Positions 16,637 to 25,985 of a stretch of 64,000 nt of DNA are shown here, in pieces. Origin of the DNA: Opitutaceae bacterium (GTDB taxonomy: Bacteria; Verrucomicrobiota; Verrucomicrobiia; Opitutales; Opitutaceae). A model generated the notes under the pieces. It was not told the DNA's origin. It made no database searches and worked only from the letters and a program-made list of their open reading frames with translations. How positions within the stretch are numbered: position 1 is the first letter of the stretch; every line of letters starts with the position of its first letter. Position numbers and translations under genes: made by a program. The stretch is from NCBI GenBank assembly GCA_016711225.1, contig JADJTK010000018.1:50934-114933 (forward strand), given 5' to 3'.

Positions 16637-19404
16637 GCAACAGTTCCTCTCCCCTGGCCGGCCCGCGCCGACTGATTCTGATCCATTCCGGCAAGTACGA
16701 CTACGCCGAGCTCGACCTCACCCAGTCCTTCCAATTGGTCGGCGCCAACGGTCTGGGCAAAACGGCCCTGATCGCGACCCTCCAATACCTCTATACCGAC
16801 AGCCAGCGCGACATGCGCTTCGGGACCCACACCACCGAGGAGAGCCGCAAGTTCTACTTCCGCACCGACTACAGCTTCGTTCTATTCGAGTGCGAGACCT
16901 CGCTCGGCATGATGATGGTCGGCGTGCGCAGCCAAGGTGCCGCCGGTGCCTACGAGATGCAGCGCTTTGTCTGGAAGGGCGGCTTTCGCCGCGAGGACTT
17001 CGTCGATCCGGAAGGCCTTCCCAAACGCTGGGACGAGATCAAATTGATCTTGGGAATCAAAGGGCTGCAGCTTCTACCCGACGCCGCCGACCTACGCCGC
17101 CTGCTCGGCGCGATCGACGAACACACCGTCACGAGCTGGGGACTCATCCCCTTGTCCGATGCCCGAGACTACGGCCGATTCCGTCAGACCTTCCAGCGGT
17201 TGCTCCACCTGCACAACATCCGGCAGGACGATCTGAAGGAGTTGCTCGCCGACTGCGCGAAACTGACCTCCCCGCAGCGCCAGATCGACCTCGAGAAAGA
17301 GGCGTCTCGGGAACTGGCCACCATCGAGCGGGACCGGGCGGAAATCGCGCGGCTTGAGGCGGCCCGGCCGAAGGTCGCCAAGGTCCGGTCACTACACGAC
17401 GACGAGACAGTGAAGCGCACGATCGCCCACGCACTCGCCAGGGAACTTCTCGCTCGCTACATGGGCTATTCGAGTGTGCTCACCGATGAAAAGACCACCC
17501 TATACGCGCTGCAGGAGCAATGCCGCCTCAACCTCGAGTGCTTGGCACTCGAAAAGCGCGACCTGATTGCACAGCGCGACGCCGCGGTCGCCCGCCGTGC
17601 GCAGGCCGAGGACCACCTCTTACACATCGAAACGAACCGCACGGTATTCCGCGACTTCGTTGTGGAATTCGAGGAAAACGCCTATGCGCTCATCGACAAC
17701 GAGGTTACTGATCTCCAAGGCAAGCTAGCGCTGGCCCCTCCCGAAGCGGTCGAGGTACTCGAAAACGAACTGCGTGAGAAACGTGAATTACTCGCAGCCC
17801 AAGAGCGGGCCGCCGCCCGGATTCAATCACTCTTCATCACGTGGCTGCGCGCGCGCTTGCCGGCCGACCGGATCGGCCAGCTCGGAGCCCTCTTCAACCA
17901 ACGACTCCTTGAGCTCGAGATGGACGAACAAATCGTCGTCGCCGACGAAGCAGCCCTGTTGCGCCGGCTCGACGCCGCCCTCGAGTACAGCGACGTGCGC
18001 GGCTACCACGATGCCGCGATCGAGGTCGTGTACCCACCGGGCGCGGTCTCTGCAATCGGCCAACTGGGGAACGCGGACGGGTATCGCACCCGCGCGACGC
18101 GCCTGCGGCGCGAAATCGCCAACCTTGAGCGGGCCATCGAGGCAAAACGCCACGGGGTCGCCCTCACCGCCAGACTCGAGACCAGAAAGCAGGACCGGCG
18201 ACTTCAGGCCCAGCGGATCGAGGCCTACAAGGCGTTCCGAACCGATCTGAGCCGGGAGACCGAATACAAGGCGACGGCCGCGCAATCAGCCGCGTCTATC
18301 GCCACATTGGACCAGCAACTGGTCGCAATCGAAGAGAGTACCAAAAGGGATCTGGACCAGCGGCGCAAAGCCAGCCTCCGGCTGGAAGCACTCGTCGAGG
18401 AAGAGCGGAAAGTGCAGATCGAGGCACGCAACATGCCCGTGGCCGGCGGCAATGACCCCGGCCCGGCCCCGATCTCCGATGACGCGGTCCGAGCGCTCCC
18501 GGCCGATCTTCCCAGTGTCTTTCGCCTAGTTCGCCAAAAATGCACCGAGGCCAATGCCGCATCCGAGCGACTCGCGGAGTCCGTCGGCTCGCTCGACCAG
18601 GACTTTCTCACCGCATCCTTCCACTACGACGCGTCCGCCCCGGTTGAGGAGCGCCTCCGCCAACTCGAGGCCCAGATCGCTTCACTTGAGGAACGCAACC
18701 AGGCGGTGCAAAACCGTTGGCGGGCTGTGTTTTCCGATGCGCGCTCCGGGTTCAGCCACATGCTCAAGTCCCTCGCCGCCGTGAAGCGGGAAATTCGCAA
18801 ACTCAACGACGAGCTCGCCTCCATCGAGTTTTCTAGCCTCGAAAACGTCCGGCTCGTCCTGACCGAGGACAAGCACGCCGTCGCCGAATACGAACGCCAC
18901 GCCCACGACATCGCCACCCCGTCCTTGTTCGACTCACCCGCAGACACCGACACCCGAATCTCGCAATTCCACCGGCTGCTCGAGCACCGGCCCAGACTGG
19001 TGCTCAACGACCTCTTCGCTCTCAACTGCGAAGTCACCCGCAAGGATGGGTTGAAGAACACCTACGACGATTTCGATGCTGTCGAATCGACCGGCACAAC
19101 GATCGTCCTGAAGGTGACGCTAAACCTGCTCGTGTTGCGCGACCTGCTCCTTCCCGGCAAGGCCCGCATACCCTTCTACCTCGACGAGGTGCACGCCCTC
19201 GATCGCCAAAACTTCACCAACATCATCCAACTTTCCGAACGTCTCGGGTTCATCGGCATCTTCGCCGCGCCGACCACCGCCGTCGGCCCCCGCCGCTTTG
19301 TGCATCTGGTGCCGGATGCAAACGGTCGGCTCGTCGTGACCGAAGCGCACCGCAAAGACATCCTACGGGATGCGTCCGCACAGGAGGAGGTCGCCGATGG
19401 ATGA
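16633..19404 (+). CDS. jetC: Wadjet SMC-like ATPase JetC
   Basis: 923 residues from a GTG start. Walker A is VGANGLGKTALI at residues 36-47, with Thr instead of the usual Ser. Two long coiled-coil arms fill about 215-420 and 480-800, separated by a hinge-like region. Near the C-terminus VESTGTTIVLKVTLNLLVL corresponds to the ABC signature region, and IPFYLDEVHALDRQNF (about 846-861) is Walker B with catalytic Glu. JetC powers loop extrusion that lets the complex sense small circles. At 923 residues it is compact compared with the roughly 1100 of many JetC proteins. Confidence 0.9.
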   Translation: MSNSSSPLAGPRRLILIHSGKYDYAELDLTQSFQLVGANGLGKTALIATLQYLYTDSQRDMRFGTHTTEESRKFYFRTDYSFVLFECETSLGMMMVGVRSQGAAGAYEMQRFVWKGGFRREDFVDPEGLPKRWDEIKLILGIKGLQLLPDAADLRRLLGAIDEHTVTSWGLIPLSDARDYGRFRQTFQRLLHLHNIRQDDLKELLADCAKLTSPQRQIDLEKEASRELATIERDRAEIARLEAARPKVAKVRSLHDDETVKRTIAHALARELLARYMGYSSVLTDEKTTLYALQEQCRLNLECLALEKRDLIAQRDAAVARRAQAEDHLLHIETNRTVFRDFVVEFEENAYALIDNEVTDLQGKLALAPPEAVEVLENELREKRELLAAQERAAARIQSLFITWLRARLPADRIGQLGALFNQRLLELEMDEQIVVADEAALLRRLDAALEYSDVRGYHDAAIEVVYPPGAVSAIGQLGNADGYRTRATRLRREIANLERAIEAKRHGVALTARLETRKQDRRLQAQRIEAYKAFRTDLSRETEYKATAAQSAASIATLDQQLVAIEESTKRDLDQRRKASLRLEALVEEERKVQIEARNMPVAGGNDPGPAPISDDAVRALPADLPSVFRLVRQKCTEANAASERLAESVGSLDQDFLTASFHYDASAPVEERLRQLEAQIASLEERNQAVQNRWRAVFSDARSGFSHMLKSLAAVKREIRKLNDELASIEFSSLENVRLVLTEDKHAVAEYERHAHDIATPSLFDSPADTDTRISQFHRLLEHRPRLVLNDLFALNCEVTRKDGLKNTYDDFDAVESTGTTIVLKVTLNLLVLRDLLLPGKARIPFYLDEVHALDRQNFTNIIQLSERLGFIGIFAAPTTAVGPRRFVHLVPDANGRLVVTEAHRKDILRDASAQEEVADG

Positions 19405-20368
19405 ACTTCCGCCCGCCTTACGCCGACTCGTCGAGGACGGCCAACTCCCGCATAGTCAGGTGTCGGCGCGGTTCCGCTCGCAGCTGCAACCGCTGATCGA
19501 TGGCGGTATCCTGCAATCCTCCGACGTAGGGCGCGGGAGCGTCCTCACAGTGCGTCATCCTGACGAACTCCGCGACTGGGTCGCGCAATGCTTTCCATCC
19601 TTCGCCGGCGCAATCGTCCCGCCCCCAGGGGCAAACCGGGCCGCTGCAATCGCACTGCGTCGCGACAGCAAAGCGACAGGCGAAGGCGTCAAACAGAGCC
19701 TGTTGCTGCTGCGTGCTTGGGCCGGTACCAACGTCGAAATCGACGGCAAACCGTTCGAGGTCGCGGCGCTCACTCGCGCTCACGGAGTGGCCGCGACCAC
19801 CATCAGCGATAACACCTCGCTCAACCTCAACGGCTCGCCCGCGTTGCTCATCGAAAACCTCGAATGCTTTCTAGCTGCCGAAGATCTCGGCACCGGGGCG
19901 GCGTGCGCACTCTACAGCGGAGGCCGCGTCTCCGAGCGATTAATCAACTGTCTGGCGCGCTCCGAATACGGCTCCGCTCCGCTGCTGCACCTCCCCGACT
20001 ACGACCCCGTCGGACTGGACGACTACCTTCGCCTCCAGCGCCAACTCGGCCCGCGTATCCGCCTATTTCTCCCCTCAGACTTCGTGCAACGATTCGAACG
20101 ATTCTCAGCCTCGTCACTCATTACCGAGAAGAGGAGAAATCGGTTACTGTTGGAGCGATTCATGTCCGAACGCCCTAACCCAACCGATTGGCCATGCCCT
20201 GAATCGGCTCTGGTCTTCACCCAAATACGGCACCACGGAGCCGGCCTTGAGCAGGAGTCATTGTTTCTCCCCTCTGATCGCCACAAACCAGTCGCCTACC
20301 CGCGTTGTGGCGCACCCGTCGGCGGCCGCGATTACGTAGAGCTTGCACGATCACAACGCTCGCGATAA
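19397..20368 (+). CDS. jetD: Wadjet nuclease subunit JetD (Toprim)
   Basis: 323 residues from MDELPPALRRLVED, with a GGAGG ribosome-binding site just upstream, overlapping jetC by 8 bases. The C-terminal half is a topoisomerase VI-like Toprim domain. Residues around 160 (LLIENLECFLAAEDLG) carry the N-E acidic motif, and LHLPDYDPVGLDDYLRLQR (about 199-217) is the DxD metal site. JetD cuts the DNA circle once JetABC stalls. It lacks a long N-terminal DUF3322-type extension, having only about 90 residues of winged-helix character, so the subtype needs a comparative check. Confidence 0.85.
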   Translation: MDELPPALRRLVEDGQLPHSQVSARFRSQLQPLIDGGILQSSDVGRGSVLTVRHPDELRDWVAQCFPSFAGAIVPPPGANRAAAIALRRDSKATGEGVKQSLLLLRAWAGTNVEIDGKPFEVAALTRAHGVAATTISDNTSLNLNGSPALLIENLECFLAAEDLGTGAACALYSGGRVSERLINCLARSEYGSAPLLHLPDYDPVGLDDYLRLQRQLGPRIRLFLPSDFVQRFERFSASSLITEKRRNRLLLERFMSERPNPTDWPCPESALVFTQIRHHGAGLEQESLFLPSDRHKPVAYPRCGAPVGGRDYVELARSQRSR

Positions 20369-20404
20369 CAACTCGGCGGTTACTCTGATTCCCTAAATGG
20401 GAGA

Positions 20405-21541
20405 GTGCCTACCAGTACCCCACACAACAGCTACATGAGCTACGCCGCGGCATCGCGATCCTACGAGGCAGCAGTAAGACGTCATGCCCGCGCGGAAGAG
20501 AAGCAGCGAAAGGAGCTGGAGCGCCTAAGCAAAATGCGAGAAAAGCTCTCGGTTCTTGAACAGGCGCGCTTGGAGGTAGAATCCTACGAAAACCGCATAG
20601 CGTTACTGCTTTCGATACACAAGGAGCAGGGCGAAGTCTGGGATTGGGCGAAGGTCGCCGCGGTACTACCGCCCACCCCACCGGTACGCAGGCAAGCACA
20701 TGAGTTCGCTGCCCAAAGTGCGCTACTCGTCCCAAACCCACCATCGCGGGAGCAGATCGAAACCCTAGTTGCAGCTTCTCGAGCACGAGACGATGCGGCA
20801 TACGAGAACGATCTGCGGTCATATCGATCTGCGTTTGAGGACTGGCAGAAGATGAACACTCTATCGCTCCGCGTTTTGGCGGGCGACTCTGGAGGATACT
20901 TGGAGGCGTTACGAGATTGCAGTCCGTTGATCGAGATTTCTGAGCTAGGATCTTCGGTACGATTTCTCAGTCACGACGCGCTGTTGATCGAGGCCATTCT
21001 GCTCCTGGATGGAACACAAGCCATACCAAATGAGGTTAAGAGCCTCACCGCGACCGGCAAAGTCACCGCTAAACCAATGGCGCGGGGCCGGTTTCACGAG
21101 ATCTACCAGGACTACCTTTGTGGGTGTGTCCTGAGATTGGCGCGAGAGGTATTCGCTCTTCTGCCTATAGATACCGTCCTCATCTCAGCCAAGGCGTCAT
21201 ACAGCGATTCAGCAACTGGGAGTGAGATCCCCGAGCCCGTGCTTTCGGTAGCCCTCGATCGGTCCGGCATGAACCGGCTAGATTTCGCGCGACTCGATCC
21301 ATCGGACACCATCGAAACGTTCCCGCACCGATGCGATTTCAGGGCGTCGCGCAAGTCCGGTGCATTCCAACCTGTAGATCCCCTTTGCGCCTCCGACCTC
21401 CCCAGGTTCTCCGGCGGCGCGGATCCCGCTGTGCTGCTGAACGCCGCACAGCAACTAAGGCTTGAGATAGAGGATTTGTCCGGCGAGCTAGCACCCGCGC
21501 TACCGCCTGAGCGAAACACGGATTCGGTTACATTTCCATGA
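20405..21541 (+). CDS. Coiled-coil protein, partner of the DUF4041/T5orf172 protein
   Basis: 378 residues from a GTG; an ATG at 20,435 (MSYAAASRSYEAAVRR) is an equally good start. Residues 10-70 are a charged coiled coil, followed by a central all-alpha region. The C-terminal domain has GRFHEIYQDYLCGCVLRLAR, then REVFALLPIDTVLISAKA and LDPSDTIETFPHR. I do not know its family; a similar C-terminal pattern occurs in DUF4236-associated proteins. No catalytic motif is obvious. It starts 36 bases after jetD and overlaps the next gene by ATGA, so the two form a unit. Confidence 0.6.
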   Translation: MPTSTPHNSYMSYAAASRSYEAAVRRHARAEEKQRKELERLSKMREKLSVLEQARLEVESYENRIALLLSIHKEQGEVWDWAKVAAVLPPTPPVRRQAHEFAAQSALLVPNPPSREQIETLVAASRARDDAAYENDLRSYRSAFEDWQKMNTLSLRVLAGDSGGYLEALRDCSPLIEISELGSSVRFLSHDALLIEAILLLDGTQAIPNEVKSLTATGKVTAKPMARGRFHEIYQDYLCGCVLRLAREVFALLPIDTVLISAKASYSDSATGSEIPEPVLSVALDRSGMNRLDFARLDPSDTIETFPHRCDFRASRKSGAFQPVDPLCASDLPRFSGGADPAVLLNAAQQLRLEIEDLSGELAPALPPERNTDSVTFP

Positions 21542-23241
21542 ACGCACTTCACCTGGTCCCAGCAGGGGTCTTCCTCGTCCTATTCGTAGTGATGCTTATC
21601 CGCGCCGGGTGGCTGAAGCGGCAAATCCAGAAGCGCGATGGAGAGCTCGCTGATGCGCGAAAACACGCGGAGGACACCCAACTGCAGTGCGAAGAGACAG
21701 CCAGTAAACTCAGGACAGAAGGCGCGACGCTCGTCGCGAAACAGATTGCCGAGGTAGATCGCGAAGGGGAACGAGTCCGTGCGCACTTGGAAAGCGAGGT
21801 CCATCGACTGCGCGCCGAGCTCGAACCTCTACGAAGGTTCGCCAGCTTGCGGTCCGATGAAAGCCAAGCGCGATCTCTGCTGGAACAGGCAACCGAGGAA
21901 GCTCGCGCTCTTCGTGCCCAATCTCAGCTCCTGCTGGAGCGAGCGAAAACCTCGTCTGAGGAACAGCGTTCTGAGGCCCTCGCGAAGGCGAGAGATGCGC
22001 GAGAGCGAGCAGAGGCGACGCTGGCGCAAGCGACCCGCGAGGCTGGACGGATCGTGACCGAAGCCCACCAGAGAGCAGAATCGATAGCTGGAGACGCTTA
22101 TACAGCATTACGAGAAAAGGACCACCTCGAGGACGCGGTAAAGGCGATCCGCAACGTGATCGACGGCTATGGCGACCGATACATCGTTCCGACCCGGAGT
22201 GTTCTTGATGGGCTGGCTGCAGACTTCGGCCACACGGAGGCTGGGCAGGCTCTACGCAATGCCCGCGAACACTCCAAGCGTATGGTCGAAAACAATGCGG
22301 CCGCGACTTGTGATTACGCCGAGCGAGAGCGCCGCACGACAGCGATCCGTTTCGTCATCGACGCCTTCAATGGGCGGGTGGATGCAGTTCTCTCTCGGGA
22401 GAAGACCGACAACCTCGGAACGCTTGAGCAGGAGATTCGGGACGCCTTCAACCTGGGAAATCTGAACGGCGCCGCCTTCCGGAATGCGCAAATACTTCCC
22501 GCCTACCTTGATTCACGTCTCAACGAACTTCGGTGGGCGGTCTCAGTCCGCGAACTCCGGGAGCGTGATCGGGAGGAGCAGAGGCGCTTGCAGGAGCAGA
22601 TCCGCGAGGAGGAAAAGGCGCGTCGCGACTACGAGCGTGCGATCAAAGAGGCGGAGAAAGAAGAGCGAACACTACGCGAAGCGCTGGAGATTGCTCGGCA
22701 AGAGGTGGCTGGCGCCTCGACCGAGGCACGCGCAAAGTTCGAGCGAGAGATCGCGATGCTCAATCAACGTCTGGCGGAGGCGGAGGCAAAAGGACAACGC
22801 GCGAAATCCATGGCTGAGCAGACACGTGCAGGAAACGTGTATATTATTTCCAACGTCGGTTCATTCGGCGAGAATGTCTTCAAAATCGGAATGACCCGGC
22901 GACTAAACCCCATTGATCGCATTTGGGAACTGAGTGACGCGTCAGTACCTTTCGACTTCGACATCCACGCGATGATCAAATGCGACAATGCGCCCACGTT
23001 GGAGCGGCGCCTACACGAGAAGTTCGAAGACCTCCGCGTAAACCGGGTGAACCCACGAAAGGAGTTCTTCAACGTGCCGCTGGAGCGCGTAAGAGATCTC
23101 GTGAAGGAGGAAGGGCTCGAGGCGGTGTTCACGATGGCCGCTGCTGCACATGAGTATCGAGAATCACTCGCGATCGCCAGAATGACTCCGGAGGAGCGTT
23201 CGAAGTACCATCTTGAAGAGCCCGTTGGGGTGGCCGACTAG
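21538..23241 (+). CDS. Membrane-anchored coiled-coil DUF4041 protein with C-terminal T5orf172 (GIY-YIG-like) domain
   Basis: 567 residues. A single N-terminal membrane helix (VPAGVFLVLFVVMLI, residues 8-22) is followed by coiled coil to ~190. A DUF4041 region (about 195-340) has VPTRSVLDGLAADFGHTEAG and AATCDYAERERRTTAIRFVI, a second coiled coil covers 345-430, and a C-terminal T5orf172/MUG113 domain (about 432-515) contains NVYIISNVGSFGENVFKIGM and HEKFEDLRVNRVNPRKEFF. T5orf172 belongs to the GIY-YIG nuclease superfamily. Such proteins occur in phage and defence islands; a membrane-tethered nuclease that attacks incoming DNA is plausible but unproven. Confidence 0.8.
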   Translation: MNALHLVPAGVFLVLFVVMLIRAGWLKRQIQKRDGELADARKHAEDTQLQCEETASKLRTEGATLVAKQIAEVDREGERVRAHLESEVHRLRAELEPLRRFASLRSDESQARSLLEQATEEARALRAQSQLLLERAKTSSEEQRSEALAKARDARERAEATLAQATREAGRIVTEAHQRAESIAGDAYTALREKDHLEDAVKAIRNVIDGYGDRYIVPTRSVLDGLAADFGHTEAGQALRNAREHSKRMVENNAAATCDYAERERRTTAIRFVIDAFNGRVDAVLSREKTDNLGTLEQEIRDAFNLGNLNGAAFRNAQILPAYLDSRLNELRWAVSVRELRERDREEQRRLQEQIREEEKARRDYERAIKEAEKEERTLREALEIARQEVAGASTEARAKFEREIAMLNQRLAEAEAKGQRAKSMAEQTRAGNVYIISNVGSFGENVFKIGMTRRLNPIDRIWELSDASVPFDFDIHAMIKCDNAPTLERRLHEKFEDLRVNRVNPRKEFFNVPLERVRDLVKEEGLEAVFTMAAAAHEYRESLAIARMTPEERSKYHLEEPVGVAD

Positions 23242-23310
23242 CGCTCAGGTCCGTTGCCGCTCGACGCCACACACCCGAATCGGAGCCGCCCCAACCACGG
23301 GGTAGCCCAG

Positions 23311-23916
23311 TCACGCCGCCAGACTCCGCACCAGCTCATCCAGTTCGTCCTGGTCGGTCTCCAAATAACGCGCGGTGGTCAGCGGAGAGGAATGACCCAC
23401 GATGCGCTGGGTCTTGATGAGGTCGTGGCCGCTGGCTGCGTACACCCGCGCGACGAAGGTCTTGCGCAGGGTGTGCGTCGACAACCGCCCCCGCCCGACC
23501 CCGCAGTCCACCGCCGCGCCGGTTAGCATGCGAAACGCCTGCGAACGGTTCATCGCCCCACCCTGCGACCGGCCCGTCTGGAAGACCGCGGCCTCGGCGG
23601 CAGTCAGGTGTGGCACCTCCTTTGCATACGCCTCGATCGCCGCCCGTGCCCGCTCATTGAGCGGCACGCGGCGCGAGCGGACGCTTCGGCAGCGCGGCCC
23701 CTGCCCGCCCTTCAAGTTCCGGCGGGCAACCTGCACTTCGCTGCGCGCCGCCGTCCCGTCCCAGAGCTGCTCCCATTTCAGCGACAAAAGCTCCGTGATC
23801 CGGTAGCCCGTGGCGCACCCCAGCACCAGCAGCAGGCGGTCACGGTGGCGTCCCGCGGTCGCGAGGAATTCCACCATCTTGTTGTATTCAAACTCACTGA
23901 GAGGTCGTGCACTCAC
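23311..23916 (-). CDS. Short tyrosine recombinase (catalytic domain only)
   Basis: 201 residues from MSARPLSEFEYNKMVEF. All catalytic motifs are visible: the first Arg in ATGYRITELLSL, the HTLRKTFVARVY box (HxxR), GHSSPLTTARYLE with the second His, and the Tyr nucleophile. There is no N-terminal core-binding domain, so it is about half the size of a typical integrase, like XerC-type mini-recombinases in islands. It is convergent with the DUF4041 gene and is related to the broken copy at 9,328-9,670, which suggests that the two bound a nested mobile unit. Confidence 0.9.
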   Translation of the reverse strand: MSARPLSEFEYNKMVEFLATAGRHRDRLLLVLGCATGYRITELLSLKWEQLWDGTAARSEVQVARRNLKGGQGPRCRSVRSRRVPLNERARAAIEAYAKEVPHLTAAEAAVFQTGRSQGGAMNRSQAFRMLTGAAVDCGVGRGRLSTHTLRKTFVARVYAASGHDLIKTQRIVGHSSPLTTARYLETDQDELDELVRSLAA

Positions 23917-24460
23917 GCCGCATAGATTACCGTCCCCGCCCCCCGCCTCTGCGATGGCGTCACCCTCGCCGCCCCCCCTCCCCCTCGCCTACAACGCACC
24001 GTTACACTGAGAAAGGTGCGTCGTGGACGACTCGGTCCCCGGCCCCCGTTCTGAAATCGGCCATCACAGCCCTCCCCCGCCCCAGCCGCCAAGACGCCGC
24101 CGCCCACCAGGGGATTGTTCGGGCAACGGCAACCGCCTATTCCATCGAAGGGTTGCGCCCAGCTAGGAGCGAACCGGAATCGCCGGCGGAATCGATTAAC
24201 CCTTATCATTGAAGCGCATGCCCACTGATGAGTAACGCCGAGACCCAATTATCCCGAATTATCCCGCCGGAGGATAATTTATTGGTTCCTGGGATAATTG
24301 GGCATCATTGGCGACCGGCCGGCGCTTGTGGGAGGGCGCGATTTACGGGACGTCGCAGAGTGCGATTGCCTCCGTCCCAATCCCTGTAGGGCTGCGGAGC
24401 TAGCCGCGGACGCGGCAAGGCCTCGAGGGTGCCAAATCCGCAAACCGATCGGGCAATGCG
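23917..24460. other. Intergenic region between two integrases with nested inverted repeats
   Basis: No gene is seen. Two symmetric motifs stand out. CCCAATTATCCC at 24,244-24,255 is the exact reverse complement of GGGATAATTGGG at 24,291-24,302. Inside it, AATTATCC at 24,257-24,264 pairs with GGATAATT at 24,272-24,279, giving four copies of one motif in dyad order. A second dyad, ACGCACC 23,994-24,000 and GGTGCGT 24,015-24,021, lies nearer the short integrase. These could be integrase or excisionase binding sites, or operators. Confidence 0.6.
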
Positions 24461-25666
24461 TTACCCACCAGCCTGCTTCTTGAGCGCCGCCTCAAGCCGC
24501 GCCCGCAGGGCAGTAGGCACCAGCCGCTCGAACGCCTCCCCCTGCTCGCGCAACACCGTTTGATTCACGTAGGACTGCAGCAAAACCGCTTCGGAATTGC
24601 CCATGTTCTTGGTGAGGTAACCCAGATCGTGATGTACGGCGTAGTGATGGGAAGCGTAGGTGTGGCGCATCACGTCGTTGCACCAAATCTTCTCGACTCC
24701 GGCGGCCCGGCGGACCCGCTTGAATACTCGGGTAGAAAAGAATCCCGGCTCATGCCCCTGCTCCTGACTCCATTCAAGGATCACCCGCAGATTGAGTGGC
24801 ATTGCCACGGAACGTTGCCGGTTGGTCTTGGCCATGAAGCCCCAGATCAGGTTGTTGCCGAATATGACGTTCTCCCAGTTCTCCCGGAGACGCTTGACCT
24901 CGTCAGGACGGATGCCCGACAGAAGACAAATGGCGAAGTACGGGAGCATGGAGCCCCTGCCCTGCCGGTAGCCGCCGACGTCCTCGATGGCGGCGTCCAG
25001 GAGCGCCTGCGACTGAGCGACGGAGAGGATCCCCGGGGTTCCATGTGTGACCTTCGGTCGGTCGATCAATGCCGCTAGGTTACTCACCGCGTATCCGCCC
25101 TTCACCAGGAACTCCATCCAGTTGTACAATGCATCGCGACGGTCTCGACGGGTGCGCAGGCTGACCGTGGGAGAAAGCGCCCATTGCTCGAGGTGATCCT
25201 TGGCCAGTTCCGAGACCGAGCGCACGCCACAGCCGACGACAAAGGCGTGCAGTACGCTTTGGGTGACCTCGATGGATTTCTCCCGATTACCCCGGCGACG
25301 GCGCGCCTCGCTAAACGCCAACACCGCATCAAGCGGGGTGATCGCGGTGGTCTTGCGGTGGTGCTTGATGAAGTACTCGACGGCCTGGAGCAAATCCGCG
25401 GATTCCGAAAATCCCTTAAGTCGTTTATGGGCAAACTCCGCGACATGCAGTTCATCGTCCGAGCCGAAAGAAGTGATGGCTTGCCTCTTAGATTCTCCTT
25501 GATTCGCCGCCTGCAATACCTGAACTTCGAACTTCTTCGCCTCTTCGAGGTTGGAGTAGTTCTTTTGAACCCTCATTCCCAACACTGACCCGGACACACG
25601 GTAGGAAATGCTGCCGCCGCGGTTTTTGAAAGGGATGACTTTGATACTAATTTTCTTGTTCGGCAT
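24461..25666 (-). CDS. int: Site-specific tyrosine integrase adjacent to tRNA-Pro
   Basis: 401 residues from MPNKKISIKVIPFKNRGG, with an N-terminal arm-binding-like region, a core-binding domain (about 95-195) and a catalytic domain (about 205-370). The first catalytic Arg is in LLSGIRPDEVKRL. The usual HxxR box reads NDVMRHTYASHHY and the downstream GH reads MGNSEAVLLQSYVN, so Asp and Asn stand in for the two usual His residues, with Tyr in QSYVN. This variant pattern recurs in integrases of Planctomycetes/Verrucomicrobia as far as I recall. Its position 140 bases from a tRNA gene suggests that it mobilises the island. Confidence 0.88.
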   Translation of the reverse strand: MPNKKISIKVIPFKNRGGSISYRVSGSVLGMRVQKNYSNLEEAKKFEVQVLQAANQGESKRQAITSFGSDDELHVAEFAHKRLKGFSESADLLQAVEYFIKHHRKTTAITPLDAVLAFSEARRRRGNREKSIEVTQSVLHAFVVGCGVRSVSELAKDHLEQWALSPTVSLRTRRDRRDALYNWMEFLVKGGYAVSNLAALIDRPKVTHGTPGILSVAQSQALLDAAIEDVGGYRQGRGSMLPYFAICLLSGIRPDEVKRLRENWENVIFGNNLIWGFMAKTNRQRSVAMPLNLRVILEWSQEQGHEPGFFSTRVFKRVRRAAGVEKIWCNDVMRHTYASHHYAVHHDLGYLTKNMGNSEAVLLQSYVNQTVLREQGEAFERLVPTALRARLEAALKKQAGG

Positions 25667-25675
25667 GGTCGGTCG

Positions 25676-25695
25676 CGGTTCACAGTCGGTTCACA
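25676..25695. repeat. Direct repeat pair just upstream of the integrase
   Basis: CGGTTCACA occurs at 25,676-25,684 and again at 25,687-25,695, 11 bases apart, one helical turn. The pair lies immediately upstream of the integrase start and could be an autoregulatory operator or arm-type integrase site. Confidence 0.5.
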
Positions 25696-25807
25696 AAATT
25701 GGACTAGAAATGAACAGTACTGATCAAGTTGAGCGAGGCAACCCGAGGAAAGCACGTCGCCTCAAGTTGCTGGAAAACAGTAAGATAAAGAACAATAGAT
25801 TGCAAAT

Positions 25808-25884
<77 letters not shown>

Positions 25885-25891
25885 TTTGAAA

Positions 25892-25917
25892 CCCGCGGCT
25901 TCGGCCGCGGGTTTTTT
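25892..25917 (+). terminator. Intrinsic terminator of tRNA-Pro
   Basis: CCCGCGGC and GCCGCGGG form an 8-bp stem closed by a TTCG tetraloop (25,900-25,903), followed by TTTTTT. It lies 7 bases after the tRNA CCA end. Confidence 0.9.
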
Positions 25918-25985
25918 GGCGTCTATACCGACGAACCAGCCGCAGTCGCCCCGCTCCCGAGGCGGCGACGCTCCGGAAAGCCTCC

